A stretch of 28,320 nt of DNA from an uncultured Succinatimonas sp. (GCA_937880335.1 CALFLJ010000136.1:1-28320); one strand, 5' to 3'; positions 16,205-25,867 are shown, counted from the stretch's first letter. The notes: generated from the letters alone by a model not told the origin. Translations and numbers: made by a program.

Positions 16205-16894
16205 TTATTTCAAAATCAGTCTGTAGCCTATACCAACTTCAGTGATTAAAAACTCAGGATTTGATGGGTCGTCTTCAAGTTTTTGTCTTAAGTGGGCCAT
16301 ATAGATACGAACATAGTGTTGATGCTCAACATAGTTAGCGCCCCAAACTTGCAACATTAAATAACGATGCGTTAAGACTTTATTTGGTTCTTTAATTAAA
16401 GCACATAAAAGACGAAATTCAATTTTAGTTAGATGAACAATTTCGCCATTTTTATAGACAAGTTTTCCTGGAATATCGACGCTAACACTGTCTGATAATT
16501 TAATTTCAGAAGAGTTCTTTGCCATCACAATTTTATTGTGAGTGCGCAGATGTGCTCTAATTCTGGCTAAAAGTTCAGAAGTGCTAAAAGGTTTGGTTAA
16601 ATAGTCATCAGCTCCTAAATCAAGAGCATTGATTTTTGATTTTTCTCCATCACGGGCAGAGAGAATGATAATTGGGATGTCGCTATAAGAACGAATTTCC
16701 TGGATTAAAAATATGCCATCCTTATCAGGAAGGCCTAAATCTAAAAGCACTAAATCTGGACAGCGAGAGCTACAGGCAATTTGGCCAGATTTTTGATCGT
16801 TAGCTACAAAAACGGTATAACCCTCACTTTCAAGCAAGATCTTTAAAGCTTTGGAGATATGCTCTTCATCTTCTACGATAACGATTGTTGACAT
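16205..16894 (-). CDS. kdpE: KdpE response regulator (OmpR family)
   Basis: KdpE is phosphorylated by KdpD and activates the kdp promoter under potassium limitation or high osmolarity. The 229-residue protein has an N-terminal receiver domain with acidic residues Glu8/Asp9, phosphoacceptor Asp52 in LVLLDLGLPD, the Ser/Thr region IIILSARDGE and the conserved Lys in DDYLTKPF. A C-terminal OmpR-type winged-helix (about residues 130-229) contains LTKIEFRLLCALIKEPNKVLT and YVRIYMAHLRQKLE. It lies 74 nt downstream of kdpD on the same strand, a wider gap than between the other kdp genes, but no promoter or terminator is obvious between them. It is the last gene of the kdp unit and converges on maf. 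Confidence 0.96.
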   Translation of the reverse strand: MSTIVIVEDEEHISKALKILLESEGYTVFVANDQKSGQIACSSRCPDLVLLDLGLPDKDGIFLIQEIRSYSDIPIIILSARDGEKSKINALDLGADDYLTKPFSTSELLARIRAHLRTHNKIVMAKNSSEIKLSDSVSVDIPGKLVYKNGEIVHLTKIEFRLLCALIKEPNKVLTHRYLMLQVWGANYVEHQHYVRIYMAHLRQKLEDDPSNPEFLITEVGIGYRLILK

Positions 16895-16968
16895 AATTTC
16901 TCTTTATATAATTTATTTAAATATCTACAAAAATTTCTTATGTGCTAGTTTATAACAAATTTTTAAAT

Positions 16969-19626
16969 TTATAAGAAAGTATCTTCAGTATAAAAGACAT
17001 CTACAATTGGCATAATAAGCACAAATGAAGCGCCTCCTAAAGTTGACGGCATTGCGACTAAATCTGCGTTATGGGCGCGAGCGATGGTTTTACAGATAGC
17101 AAGGCCTAAGCCGATACCTGTAACCTTAGATTCTTTGATACCGCGTTTGAATGGATCAAATAAGCGTTGAGGGTTTACCTGACCAAAGCCTGGACCATTG
17201 TCACTTACTGACAAAATAGCCTTATCACCACGCTTTGACGCGGAGATCTTAATGGTGGAGCCTTTAGGGCAGTATTTAATAAAATTATCCACAAGATTGG
17301 ATAAAAGTCTGTCAATTAAAATTGGATCAACATAGAACAGAGGACAATCACGAGCCACATCAACTTTGATGTTATAGTCATGAAGTCTTTCTTTAAACGA
17401 GTGTAAGGTTGCACCGATAATTTCTTCAGCTGGGATCCAGTCTTGATTTAATTTAACCTCATTTGACTGCAGTTTTGACATATCCAAAATATTGGACATA
17501 AGTTGTACTAAGCGTTTGGAGCTATCAACTAAAGCTAAAGACTCTTCTTCTGAGGTCTCAAAGGCTTTTTCTTTAATATGCTTATATAAGATCTCAGAGT
17601 TAGTCATAATTGCAGTAAGAGGAGTTTTTAAATCGTGAGAGAGAGCTTGAATTAAGGAATGGCGCAATCTCTCAGCTTCCATACTCATTAAAGATTGTTT
17701 TGCATCTTCAACACTTTCAAGACGAGCTAAGGTTTGACGGGTAAGAGCAAAAACTGCCTGTAAAATTTGTAAGGTGCTTGTAGATGTATATTGCACAGAC
17801 TTAGATAAATCCATGACACAAATTGCATGAACCTTGTCTGAAACAATGACCGGGGCGTATAAGTATTTGGATTTATTTAAAGTATTAGTGCCAAATCCTG
17901 CTTCTTGTTTATTTGACATGACAAAGTTGATTAAAGCTTTATCCACGCCTTTCAAATTAGTTTGAACACGATTGGCCTCATCATTTTGTTCATCAATTTC
18001 CCAAAACTCATTTGGGATATCTAAAAATGAACTTAAATTGGTAGAAACAGTGTTGTAAACCTCAACATCGTCAATTACCTGAGCTAATTTTTTTGCAATG
18101 TTATACATGATCTTAGTTTGTTTTTCCTGCTCTCGGGTTTGTTTTGACACCTGTCGTAAGTGGGTAACTAAACGAGCTGAGAAAATACCAATTACTAAGA
18201 AAGTGGCAAAGGTAATGAGATATTGAATATCATGGACAGCAAAGGAGCCACAAGGTGTCACCATCGTCAAGTCAAAGCAGAGGATTGACAAGATGGAGAC
18301 ATAGCTTGCCATATAAATACCAAACTTAACTGAGGTAAATAAAACTAGTAAGAGGTAGAACATTACGAGGTTAGTTTGGTGAATATAGTGCGATAGAGGC
18401 ACCAATAATAAAGTAATTAAGAAAGTAAGTGCTGTAGTTGCTAAAAAGGTATTGGTGCTTTTTAAACCATTTTTAAAGAAATTTATAACTCTTTCTTTGA
18501 GATCTGGTAAATGGACACTATAAGGTAAGGTAAATATAGTGATATTTGGCAGAATTTCATTTAACTGCTTGAGCTTTTTAACTGTATCTTTTTCTTTATA
18601 TTGAGTTAAAGCCAACAAAGAGAGGTTGTGCTCTTTGATGTAGTCTTTAACACAGTAAGGAAATTCTGTATTTAAAATAGCGGTTTGTGCGCCTAAGCTT
18701 TCGGCAAAGTTCAAAATATCGGAGATCTCTTTTTTCTTGTTTCTAAGAGAGGGCGTTAAGATATAGGCACAATGAAACGAAGAAGAAAAAGCTTTGGCAA
18801 TTCTTGAGGCTTCACGAATAGCATCTTTGGAGACAATACCGTCTAAAACTAACAATGAACCAAAGTTTGTGTCAGTGGAGGTAGTAGTGGAGTTAATTTG
18901 ACGCTGCTGTTTTACTTGTTGATCTAAGCGATTGGTCATGGCGCGCAAAGATAACTCACGCAGAGCAATTAAATTACTCTTTTTAAAATAGTTATGCTGA
19001 GCTCTTTTTACAATGTCAGGGAGATAAATCTTGCCACATTGTAATCTTGAGATCAGATCGTCAGGCGGAAGGTCGACGAGGCGAACCTCGTCGGCCTTAT
19101 CAAAAATAGTGTCAGGAATAGTTTCATTGACGTATACATTAGTAACACGTGAAACCACACCATTAAGACTTTCTAAATGTTGAATATTTAAAGCAGAGAA
19201 TACGTTAATACCAACATTTAAAATTTCTTCAATATCCTGCCAACGCTTTTGGTGAACACTACCTGGAGCGTTTGTATGAGGCATCTCATCAATTACCACA
19301 GTGACAGGACGTCTTTTAATAATCTCTTGAACATCAAGTTCATGGTAGGTGAAATTATTAACATTGATTTCTTTGCTTTTAATAATTTCAAGACCATCTA
19401 AGAGGGCTTGAGTATCGGCACGGTTATGAGTTTCTACATAACCTACAACAATATCAAGCCCCGCTTTTCTTAATTCATGGGCCTCAGTTAACATCGCATA
19501 AGTTTTACCAACGCCAGGAGCTGCGCCTAAGAAAAGCTTTAATAAGCCTCTTTTGCTCTCTTTAGTGCTTTCAAGCATTGCTTTCGCTTTGGCATTTAAC
19601 ATAGTGCCATCATTAACTTGGGCCAT
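16969..19626 (-). CDS. kdpD: KdpD sensor histidine kinase
   Basis: This membrane sensor for potassium limitation phosphorylates KdpE. The 885-residue protein has the full family layout. A cytoplasmic KdpD domain begins near residue 20 with Walker A GAAPGVGKTY and the block VVIDEMPHTNAPGS. It is followed by a universal-stress-like domain (about 250-360), four closely spaced membrane segments (about 395-500), a GAF-like region (about 515-630) and the kinase core. In the core the phosphoacceptor is His664 in ALSHDLKTPLT, the N box is NLVDNFIKY, and the G boxes are DNGPGFG and GIGLGLAIC. The ATG at 19626 is 6 nt after the kdpC stop, so it is part of the kdpFABC transcript as in E. coli. Nothing is missing. 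Confidence 0.97.
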   Translation of the reverse strand: MAQVNDGTMLNAKAKAMLESTKESKRGLLKLFLGAAPGVGKTYAMLTEAHELRKAGLDIVVGYVETHNRADTQALLDGLEIIKSKEINVNNFTYHELDVQEIIKRRPVTVVIDEMPHTNAPGSVHQKRWQDIEEILNVGINVFSALNIQHLESLNGVVSRVTNVYVNETIPDTIFDKADEVRLVDLPPDDLISRLQCGKIYLPDIVKRAQHNYFKKSNLIALRELSLRAMTNRLDQQVKQQRQINSTTTSTDTNFGSLLVLDGIVSKDAIREASRIAKAFSSSFHCAYILTPSLRNKKKEISDILNFAESLGAQTAILNTEFPYCVKDYIKEHNLSLLALTQYKEKDTVKKLKQLNEILPNITIFTLPYSVHLPDLKERVINFFKNGLKSTNTFLATTALTFLITLLLVPLSHYIHQTNLVMFYLLLVLFTSVKFGIYMASYVSILSILCFDLTMVTPCGSFAVHDIQYLITFATFLVIGIFSARLVTHLRQVSKQTREQEKQTKIMYNIAKKLAQVIDDVEVYNTVSTNLSSFLDIPNEFWEIDEQNDEANRVQTNLKGVDKALINFVMSNKQEAGFGTNTLNKSKYLYAPVIVSDKVHAICVMDLSKSVQYTSTSTLQILQAVFALTRQTLARLESVEDAKQSLMSMEAERLRHSLIQALSHDLKTPLTAIMTNSEILYKHIKEKAFETSEEESLALVDSSKRLVQLMSNILDMSKLQSNEVKLNQDWIPAEEIIGATLHSFKERLHDYNIKVDVARDCPLFYVDPILIDRLLSNLVDNFIKYCPKGSTIKISASKRGDKAILSVSDNGPGFGQVNPQRLFDPFKRGIKESKVTGIGLGLAICKTIARAHNADLVAMPSTLGGASFVLIMPIVDVFYTEDTFL

Positions 19627-19632
19627 TTTTTA

Positions 19633-20244
19633 TTACTCTTTGTTCAATTTTTGCAAATCAAGATTAAGCTCTAACACATTGACATATGCTCTATCAGATA
19701 ACATATAGTCAGTTGAGTGTTTTTCAATTAAATTATATAAATCATATATTTTAATTCCACGAGCACTTGCAATATAAGGTACTTGATAATAAGCATTTTC
19801 AGCACTTATATGCGGATCTAAACCTGATCCTGAGGCGGTTAGCATATCAGTTGGTATTTTCTGAGGATTGTGGTAAAGGTTCAAAATGGCGTCTTTACGT
19901 TCATTTATAGCCTTAATTTGTTTTTCGTTACCAACTGACAAATTGCTACCGCCTGAGGCTTGTGCATCATAATTTGATGAAGAAGGACGAGATTGGAACA
20001 AAGTTTTGTCAAAGGAGAAATCCTGACCTATAAGCTTTGAGCCTATAACCTTGCCCTCATCATTTTTTATAAGTGAGCCTTCGGCATTGTCTTTAAAGAA
20101 CATATCTGAAGTATAAGTTACAGCATATGGGTAGGCTACACCTAAAACTACAAACAGAAAGCCAAAGCTTATAAAAGTTTTTATAAAGCTTTCAGTTAAA
20201 GTAAGTTTTTTATACCTAGTTTCACAAGATTTTTGATCGTTCAT
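19633..20244 (-). CDS. kdpC: KdpC subunit of the K+-transporting ATPase
   Basis: KdpC is the single-span subunit that stabilises the KdpFABC complex and assists ATP binding by KdpB. The 203-residue protein is slightly longer than the E. coli form (190). It has one N-terminal membrane helix at about residues 23-45 (FIKTFISFGFLFVVLGVAYPY) and a periplasmic domain with the conserved blocks SRPSSSNYDAQASGGSNL and TASGSGLDPHISAENA. It sits 8 nt from kdpB and 6 nt from kdpD. The frame is intact. Confidence 0.96.
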   Translation of the reverse strand: MNDQKSCETRYKKLTLTESFIKTFISFGFLFVVLGVAYPYAVTYTSDMFFKDNAEGSLIKNDEGKVIGSKLIGQDFSFDKTLFQSRPSSSNYDAQASGGSNLSVGNEKQIKAINERKDAILNLYHNPQKIPTDMLTASGSGLDPHISAENAYYQVPYIASARGIKIYDLYNLIEKHSTDYMLSDRAYVNVLELNLDLQKLNKE

Positions 20245-20252
20245 AGTGACAC

Positions 20253-22325
20253 CTAAAGAATAATACTGATTAACATGTCAATGAGCTTAATGCCGATAAA
20301 TGGGGTGATGATACCGCCTAAGCCATAGATGCAAATGTTCTTAATAAGTAAAGTCTTAGCTGACATTGGTTTATAAGTTACGCCACGCAAAGCCAGAGGA
20401 ATTAAGGCAATGATAATTAAGGCGTTAAATATAACAGCAGAGAGCAGGGCGCTTGAAGGAGATGCAAGACCCATAATGTTTAAGACGTTAAGCTCAGGAT
20501 ATGTTGTAGCAAATGCAGCAGGAATAATTGCAAAGTATTTGGCAACATCGTTGGCAATTGAGAAAGTTGTCAAAGAGCCACGAGTAATTAACATCTGCTT
20601 ACCAATATGAACAATGTCAATAAGCTTAGTTGGAGATGAATCTAAATCAACCATGTTAGATGACTCTTTTGCAGCCTGGGTACCTGAGTTCATGGCAACA
20701 GCAACATCGGCCTGAGCTAAGGCAGGAGCATCGTTGGTACCGTCACCGGTCATGGCAACTAAGTGGCCTTCTTTTTGGTATTTAACAATAGTATTGAGCT
20801 TTGATTCAGGGGTAGCTTCAGCTAAGAAGTCATCAACGCCAGCCTCAGCTGCAATTGTAGCTGCAGTTAAAGGGTTATCACCTGTAATCATTACAGTTTT
20901 AATGCCCATTACACGCAGTTTGGCAAATTGCTCTTTAATACCGGCTTTAACAATATCCTTAAGCTCGACAATACCCATAAGTTTGTTGTCGTCGACAACT
21001 AATAATGGGGTAGAGCCATGAGATGCAACTTCATTTATAGTACGCATCATAGCCTTTGAGACAAAAACATCTAAAGTCTCAAGATATTTGGTCATAGTCT
21101 CAGGAGACCCTTTACGGATCTGACGGCCTTTGATGTTAACACCAGACATCTTTGTCTGAGCAGAGAATGGGATGAATGTGAAATCATTGTTTAACTCTTC
21201 ATGAATACCCATCTTGTTTGCTAAGGTAACAATAGAGCGACCTTCAGGAGTATCGTCAACTAAAGATGCTAATAAAGCTGAACGGGCTAAATCAGACTTT
21301 GATACACCAATATCAGGATAGAACTCAGAGGCTTGACGATTACCATAGGTAATAGTACCGGTTTTATCCAATAACAGTACATCAACATCACCTGCAGCCT
21401 CAACAGCACGGCCAGATTTGGCAATGACATTAGCATTTAAAAGTCTGCCCATACCGGCAACACCAATTGCAGATAACAAACCGCCAATGGTGGTTGGAAT
21501 TAAACATACTAAAAGTGCAATTAAGACAGAGTAGCTTACGATATGGCCGTTTTCATTGAATTTAACTGCAAACTCAGAAAATGGTAGCATAGCTGCGGTA
21601 ACCATGATAAAGACGATGGTTAAGGACAAAAGTAAAATAGTTAAAGCAATTTCATTTGGGGTCTTTCTTCTTGAAGCGCTTTCAACCATGTTAATCATCT
21701 TGTCGATGAAGGACTTACCTTTTTCGCAGTTTGCACGAATGATAAGGAAGTCTGACAGTAAGGTGGTACCGCCTGTAACACTATTAAAGTCGCAACCTGC
21801 ACCACGAATTACTGGAGCTGACTCACCGGTGATTGCAGATTCGTTAACAGAGGCCATACCGATAATGACCTCACCGTCACAAGGGATGATTTCACCGGCT
21901 TTAACTAAAACAAGATCGTTAACTTGCAGTAAGTCAGAGTCAATCTTTTCAGTCTTAACCTTATCACCTAAGGATAAATCCTCACCTGCAACAACTTTAA
22001 AGGCATCAGTAGTCTTCTTTAAGTCTTTAAGAGAGTTAGCCTGAGCTTTAGCACGACCTTCAGCAATAGCTTCAGCGAAGTTTGCAAAAAGGACGGTGAA
22101 CCATAAAATCAATGAAATTGAGAATACGAAGAAGAAGTTTTCCTCATATGCGCAAAACAAAGACATTACGGACAAAACACTTGTAAAGATACTGCCTAAA
22201 TAGACAATAAACATGACCTGATTTTGCAGTTGTACTTTGATATTAAGCTTACGGAAGCTTTCTTTTAATGCATCTTTTAAGATGTCATTGTCTGCAAAAT
22301 TTAATGCTTTATGTTTTTTTGACAT
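20253..22325 (-). CDS. kdpB: KdpB P-type ATPase subunit
   Basis: KdpB hydrolyses ATP to drive high-affinity K+ uptake through KdpA. The 690-residue protein matches the usual length (about 680). Visible P-type hallmarks are the TGES motif of the actuator domain, the phosphorylated Asp320 in LLDKTGTITYGNR, the nucleotide-domain GSPET region, MITGDNPLTAATIA and the hinge GDGTNDAPALAQADVA. About seven hydrophobic segments lie in pairs near residues 37-90, 225-280 and 590-690. It is 15 nt from kdpA and 8 nt from kdpC. The call is unambiguous. Confidence 0.98.
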   Translation of the reverse strand: MSKKHKALNFADNDILKDALKESFRKLNIKVQLQNQVMFIVYLGSIFTSVLSVMSLFCAYEENFFFVFSISLILWFTVLFANFAEAIAEGRAKAQANSLKDLKKTTDAFKVVAGEDLSLGDKVKTEKIDSDLLQVNDLVLVKAGEIIPCDGEVIIGMASVNESAITGESAPVIRGAGCDFNSVTGGTTLLSDFLIIRANCEKGKSFIDKMINMVESASRRKTPNEIALTILLLSLTIVFIMVTAAMLPFSEFAVKFNENGHIVSYSVLIALLVCLIPTTIGGLLSAIGVAGMGRLLNANVIAKSGRAVEAAGDVDVLLLDKTGTITYGNRQASEFYPDIGVSKSDLARSALLASLVDDTPEGRSIVTLANKMGIHEELNNDFTFIPFSAQTKMSGVNIKGRQIRKGSPETMTKYLETLDVFVSKAMMRTINEVASHGSTPLLVVDDNKLMGIVELKDIVKAGIKEQFAKLRVMGIKTVMITGDNPLTAATIAAEAGVDDFLAEATPESKLNTIVKYQKEGHLVAMTGDGTNDAPALAQADVAVAMNSGTQAAKESSNMVDLDSSPTKLIDIVHIGKQMLITRGSLTTFSIANDVAKYFAIIPAAFATTYPELNVLNIMGLASPSSALLSAVIFNALIIIALIPLALRGVTYKPMSAKTLLIKNICIYGLGGIITPFIGIKLIDMLISIIL

Positions 22326-22340
22326 ATTAAAGCCTAACCT

Positions 22341-24026
22341 TTAATTAAAAAATACTTCGATATGCTCGACAACTGGACCTAAAGCCAATGCCGGCAGGAA
22401 AGTTAAAGCGCCGATTAAAATTACAGTGCCTGCAATTAAGAAAGAGAAGAACAGACCAAAGGTCGTTAAAGTACCTGAAGATGATGGAATGATCTTCTGT
22501 TTGGCAATGGCACCTGCACAACCTAAGATGCAGATGATGACAATAAATCTGCCAAAGAACATGCATAAACCGGTAGCAATATTGAAGAATGGAGTATTGG
22601 CATTTAAACCTGCAAAAGCAGAGCCGTTGTTGTTAGCAGCTGAGCTAAATGCATATAGGTACTCACTAAAGCCGTGAGCTGCGGTGTTATTTAAAGAATC
22701 TAAGTTAAAGTCAAATAAGCAAGCAATAGCAGTTGCAGCTAATACTAAGAAAGGAGTGCACAAAACAGCAATTGCAATAAGCTTCATTTGAGCTGGGGTA
22801 AGCTTTTTACCTAAATACTCAGGAGTTCTGCCAATCATTAAGCTTGAAATGAACACTGCTAAGAATATAAAGATAAAGATACCGTAAAAGCCTGAACCTA
22901 CACCACCAAATACAACCTCACCAATTTGCATTAAAAGCATGGTAAGCATACCTGATAATGGATTTAAGCTATCGTGCATATTATTTACAGCACCACAAGA
23001 GGCTGAAGTAGTTACAGTTGAGAATAAAGCACTTTGACCTAATGGGAAACGAGCTTCCTTACCTTCAGTGTTATAAAAATCTGGAGCTGCGCCGGCATCT
23101 AATAAGTAAGGGCTTTGAGCACTCTCAAAGACAATCATTAAAGATGCACAAGTAACAAAGATGATGGCCATAGCAATATAAATGGTCCAACCTTGTCTTG
23201 AATCATTAACGATTACACCAAAGGTGTAGCATAAAGCAGCTGAGATTACGAAAATAGCTAAACACTGAGAGAAGTTAGATAAGTCAGTTGGGTTTTCAAA
23301 AGGGTGAGCGGAGTTGGCGTTAAAGAAACCACCACCGTTGGTACCTAACATTTTGATAGCTTCTTGTGAGGCTACAGGACCCATTGGAATGGTTTGCCGA
23401 ACACCTGATAAAGTAGAGGCATCAATGTAGCTTGAGAAGTTTTGAATACAACCTTGGCTTACTAAGAAAATAGCATAAGCAAAAGCTAATGGCAGGAGAA
23501 TGTAAAAGCTGATTCTTACTACATCAGAGAAGAAGTTACCTAATAAAACCTGTTGTTTTGCTACTAAAGAGCGCATTAAAACAAAGGCTACAGCAATACC
23601 TGTGGCGGCAGATAAGAAGTTTTGTAAGGCTAAACCTGCCATCTGGACAAAGTAACCCATAGTGCTTTCACCACCATAAGACTGCCAGTTGGTATTGGTT
23701 ACGAAAGAGATGGCTGTGTTAAAGGCAGTATAGCTATCAACAGCACCAAGTCCTTCTGGATTTAAAGGCAGGTAAGCTTGAAAACGTTGCATTAAATATA
23801 AGACGATAAGTCCTAAAATATTAAAGCAAACCAAGCTTCCGGCATATTCACTCCAAGTCTGAGAGCAGTTTTCAAGACCTAAGAGGCGCATGAGCTTTTT
23901 ATCAAAGCTTTTAAAAAGAATTGGGGCTGAGCCTTTGCAAATTGGGGCCATATAAAGGCCTACAGGCTTAACTAATAATGTAAGTACCAGCATGAATACT
24001 GCCAGCACTAAAAAAGCGTTTTGCAT
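22341..24026 (-). CDS. kdpA: KdpA potassium channel subunit
   Basis: KdpA is the K+-selective membrane subunit, related to the SKT channel superfamily, with about ten membrane helices and four pore loops. The 561-residue protein agrees with E. coli KdpA (557). Recognisable pore-region blocks are TNTNWQSYGGEST, MLGTNGGGFFNANSAHPFEN, TSASCGAVNNM and ANNNGSAFAGLN. The ATG at 24026 lies 9 nt after the putative kdpF stop. It is the first large gene of the kdp operon. The frame is intact throughout. Confidence 0.98.
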   Translation of the reverse strand: MQNAFLVLAVFMLVLTLLVKPVGLYMAPICKGSAPILFKSFDKKLMRLLGLENCSQTWSEYAGSLVCFNILGLIVLYLMQRFQAYLPLNPEGLGAVDSYTAFNTAISFVTNTNWQSYGGESTMGYFVQMAGLALQNFLSAATGIAVAFVLMRSLVAKQQVLLGNFFSDVVRISFYILLPLAFAYAIFLVSQGCIQNFSSYIDASTLSGVRQTIPMGPVASQEAIKMLGTNGGGFFNANSAHPFENPTDLSNFSQCLAIFVISAALCYTFGVIVNDSRQGWTIYIAMAIIFVTCASLMIVFESAQSPYLLDAGAAPDFYNTEGKEARFPLGQSALFSTVTTSASCGAVNNMHDSLNPLSGMLTMLLMQIGEVVFGGVGSGFYGIFIFIFLAVFISSLMIGRTPEYLGKKLTPAQMKLIAIAVLCTPFLVLAATAIACLFDFNLDSLNNTAAHGFSEYLYAFSSAANNNGSAFAGLNANTPFFNIATGLCMFFGRFIVIICILGCAGAIAKQKIIPSSSGTLTTFGLFFSFLIAGTVILIGALTFLPALALGPVVEHIEVFFN

Positions 24027-24035
24027 TTACAGATC

Positions 24036-24107
24036 CTATGCTTTAAAAATTTCCACAATTAAATAGCAGATTAAAACAGCTGAAGCTGTTAAAAAGAAAA
24101 TACCCAT
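24036..24107 (-). CDS. kdpF: KdpF-like single-span peptide
   Basis: This 23-residue frame (MGIFFLTASAVLICYLIVEI, then FKA) encodes one membrane helix and sits directly before kdpA, the position of kdpF. KdpF stabilises the KdpFABC complex by packing between KdpA and KdpB. The CYLIVEIFKA end resembles the GYLVYALIN-type core of E. coli KdpF, which has 29 residues. It is too short for most gene finders. The main doubt is that a second single-span peptide lies just upstream and could compete for this role. Confidence 0.65.
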   Translation of the reverse strand: MGIFFLTASAVLICYLIVEIFKA

Positions 24108-24114
24108 TTTTTTG

Positions 24115-24216
24115 TTAACCTTCGTCTTTTTGTAAAAGATCAGCGATTTTCTTAATTAAGAAAACCAGCAAACCTGTGGAGAACACAAGTATCAGTAACA
24201 CAATTAAATCGGACAT
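24115..24216 (-). CDS. Extra 33-residue membrane peptide at the head of the kdp operon
   Basis: The frame from an ATG at 24216 to a TAA at 24117-24115 encodes MSDLIVLLILVFSTGLLVFL followed by a charged tail (IKKIADLLQKDEG). It has one membrane helix with a positively charged exit and an acidic end. It ends 7 nt before the kdpF-like start, so the order is this peptide, kdpF, kdpA. GAGG lies about 13 nt before its ATG. E. coli has the unrelated ybfA in a comparable position. It may be a further small subunit or regulator of the pump, or the real KdpF. I do not recognise it. Confidence 0.55.
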   Translation of the reverse strand: MSDLIVLLILVFSTGLLVFLIKKIADLLQKDEG

Positions 24217-24251
24217 ATATAAATAAAACCTCATATTGATGTTTACGTGAT

Positions 24252-24318
24252 ATTTTATGGAGGCAAGTATAAATTTGGGGTAAAAATAAAATCTTAAGCT
24301 GTAAAAAAAATGTAAAAA
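24252..24318 (-). promoter_or_regulatory. kdp promoter region with KdpE-like box
   Basis: Read on the minus strand, 24318-24299 is TTTTTACATTTTTTTTACAG, very like the T-rich KdpE site of E. coli (about TTTATACTTTTTTTACA, from memory). About 50 nt downstream, TAAAAT (24257-24252) makes a plausible -10, and no good -35 precedes it, as expected for an activator-dependent promoter. The predicted transcription start near 24245 gives a leader of about 30 nt. Confidence 0.5.
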
Positions 24319-24386
24319 TTTATATATGCGTAGATATTTTATGTCTTAAGTGAATAGATTTAATAATTTAGAATAAGGGGAATTTT

Positions 24387-24570
24387 TTGGATTTCAAAGA
24401 GTTATTAAAAGAACGTTATGCTGTTAAGCACTATGATAATAAAGAAAAAATCGATGATAAGGTGTTAAATGACATCTTAGAGTGCGCTGTATTAACTCCA
24501 AGTGCTGTAAATATGCAGCCTTGGGCATTTTTCCTTGTAAAAACTTCAGTTGGTAAGGAAAAGCTTAAAG
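24387..24570 (+). pseudogene. Nitroreductase N-terminal fragment, truncated by an IS3-family element
   Basis: About 61 residues of an FMN-dependent NfsB/SagB-like nitroreductase remain: MDFKELLKERYAVKHYDN at the start, then the flavin-contacting block TPSAVNMQPWAFFLV. Family members have about 170-220 residues, so most of the gene is missing. The frame starts with TTG at 24387, 6 nt after a good AGGGG ribosome binding site; no ATG is available. Native sequence ends near 24570 and insertion-sequence sequence begins at 24571-24576. The remainder may lie beyond the mobile DNA outside the window. It is transcribed divergently from kdp. Confidence 0.8.
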
Positions 24571-25851
24571 GGGGGTGAGGACATAATTCTGGACCAATTT
24601 TAAAGAGGATTGGTCAATGTTTTCATACGAACAAAGAAAAAAAGCAGTCAGATTATTTCTTAAGTACAGAAGTATTACAGCAGTTGTAAATGAGCTAGGT
24701 TATCCTAGTGTTAATGCACTAAAAAAATGGGTAAAAGATTTTAATGAAACTCATTCTATTCCTAAAGAAAGGAAAAGGAGACCAAAAAAATATTCTAAAG
24801 AACAGGTAAGAAAAGCAATAAATTACTACCTTTCCCATGGTAAAAATCAATCTCTAACCAGAAAAGTCCTAGGCTATCCAAACAAATATTATCTAAGATT
24901 ATGGCTTAATAAATACTGTCCTCAAGAAATGAGAGTTTCTGCTTCGTATAAATTCACAAATATCGATGAAGAAACCAAAAGGGAAGCTGTTATAGATTTA
25001 TGTAGCAGAAATTGTCCTGCAAAAGAGGTTGCTAGAAAGTATAATGTATCACGACCTCTTTTATACAGTTGGAAACATAAAATGCTAGGAAATAAACAGT
25101 ACAAAAGACGAAATAAAAATCTTGAGTCTACTGATAAAACCCTGCTTAAGGAAGTACAGCGTTTAAGGCAAGAGGAACAGCAGCTAAAAGAACAGATATA
25201 CCGCTTACAATTGGAAAGGGATGCTCTTGAAGCAGCTGCGAATGTAATAAAAAAAGACCAGGGTATCAATCCAGAGAAATTATCAAACAAGGAAAAGGTA
25301 ATAGCGATTGATACCCAAAGAAACAAATATGCTTTAAAAGAATTATTAGCAGTGTTCAAACTGTCTAAAAGCAGTTATTTTTATCAAAAGAAAGCAATTT
25401 CCAAACCAGACAAATACCTAAAACTAAGAGAACTTATAACAAAATCCTTCAATGAAACTAATAAAGTTTATGGATATAGACGCATTAGATATGAGCTGTT
25501 AGCCAATGGAATGAGGGTTTCTGAAAAAGTAATTTAGAGATTGATGAAGGAAGAAAACTTAGTTGTCAAATTTAAAAAACAACGTAAGTATTGCTCATAT
25601 ATTGGGGAAATATCACCAGCTGTAGAAAACATTGTCAACAGGAATTTCCATTCAGTAAAACCTAATCAGCTTTGGCTTACTGATATTACAGAATTCACTA
25701 TCAGAGCAGGTAAAGTTTACCTTTCTCCTATTATTGATTGTTTTGATGGATTACCTGTTGCATGGACAATAGGAACAAATCCTAATGCAGAGCTTGTTAA
25801 TAGGATGTTAAAAATAGGCATTGATTCTTTAAAAGAAAATGAGCATCCCAT
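24571..25851 (+). mobile_element. IS3-family insertion sequence, 3' truncated
   Basis: The element begins around TGAGGACATAATTCTGGACC (24576 onward; a preceding G run blurs the edge) and interrupts a nitroreductase gene. It carries one long transposase frame of the IS3 family. The 3' part is missing: coding similarity stops at HPI near 25851, where an IS21-type end begins with TG. The rest may reappear on the far side of the IS21 element. Confidence 0.75.
24617..25851 (+). pseudogene. IS3-family transposase, amber stop and 3' truncation
   Basis: The N-terminal part (about residues 1-160) contains repeated helix-turn-helix units, for example SITAVVNELGYPSVNALKKW and CPAKEVARKYNVSRPLLYSW. A leucine-zipper-like helix (LLKEVQRLRQEEQQLKEQIY) precedes the catalytic OrfB-type region, so OrfA and OrfB are fused in one frame here; an AAAAAAAG run at 25249-25256 could be a relic of a frameshift signal. 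A TAG at 25535-25537 interrupts the conserved SEKVI-RLM block, and the same frame continues as RLMKEENLVVKF. The catalytic rve domain keeps its first two acidic residues (TDITEF and IIDCFDG) but ends at HPI before the final Glu region, where the IS21 element starts. The gene is inactive for two independent reasons. Confidence 0.85.
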
Positions 25852-25867
25852 TGTAGGCGATCACTAA

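Noticed and set aside
21556..22044. 162-codon + strand reading frame opposite kdpB
   Set aside because: It is the antisense shadow of a highly conserved P-type ATPase and is not supported by a ribosome binding site or similarity.
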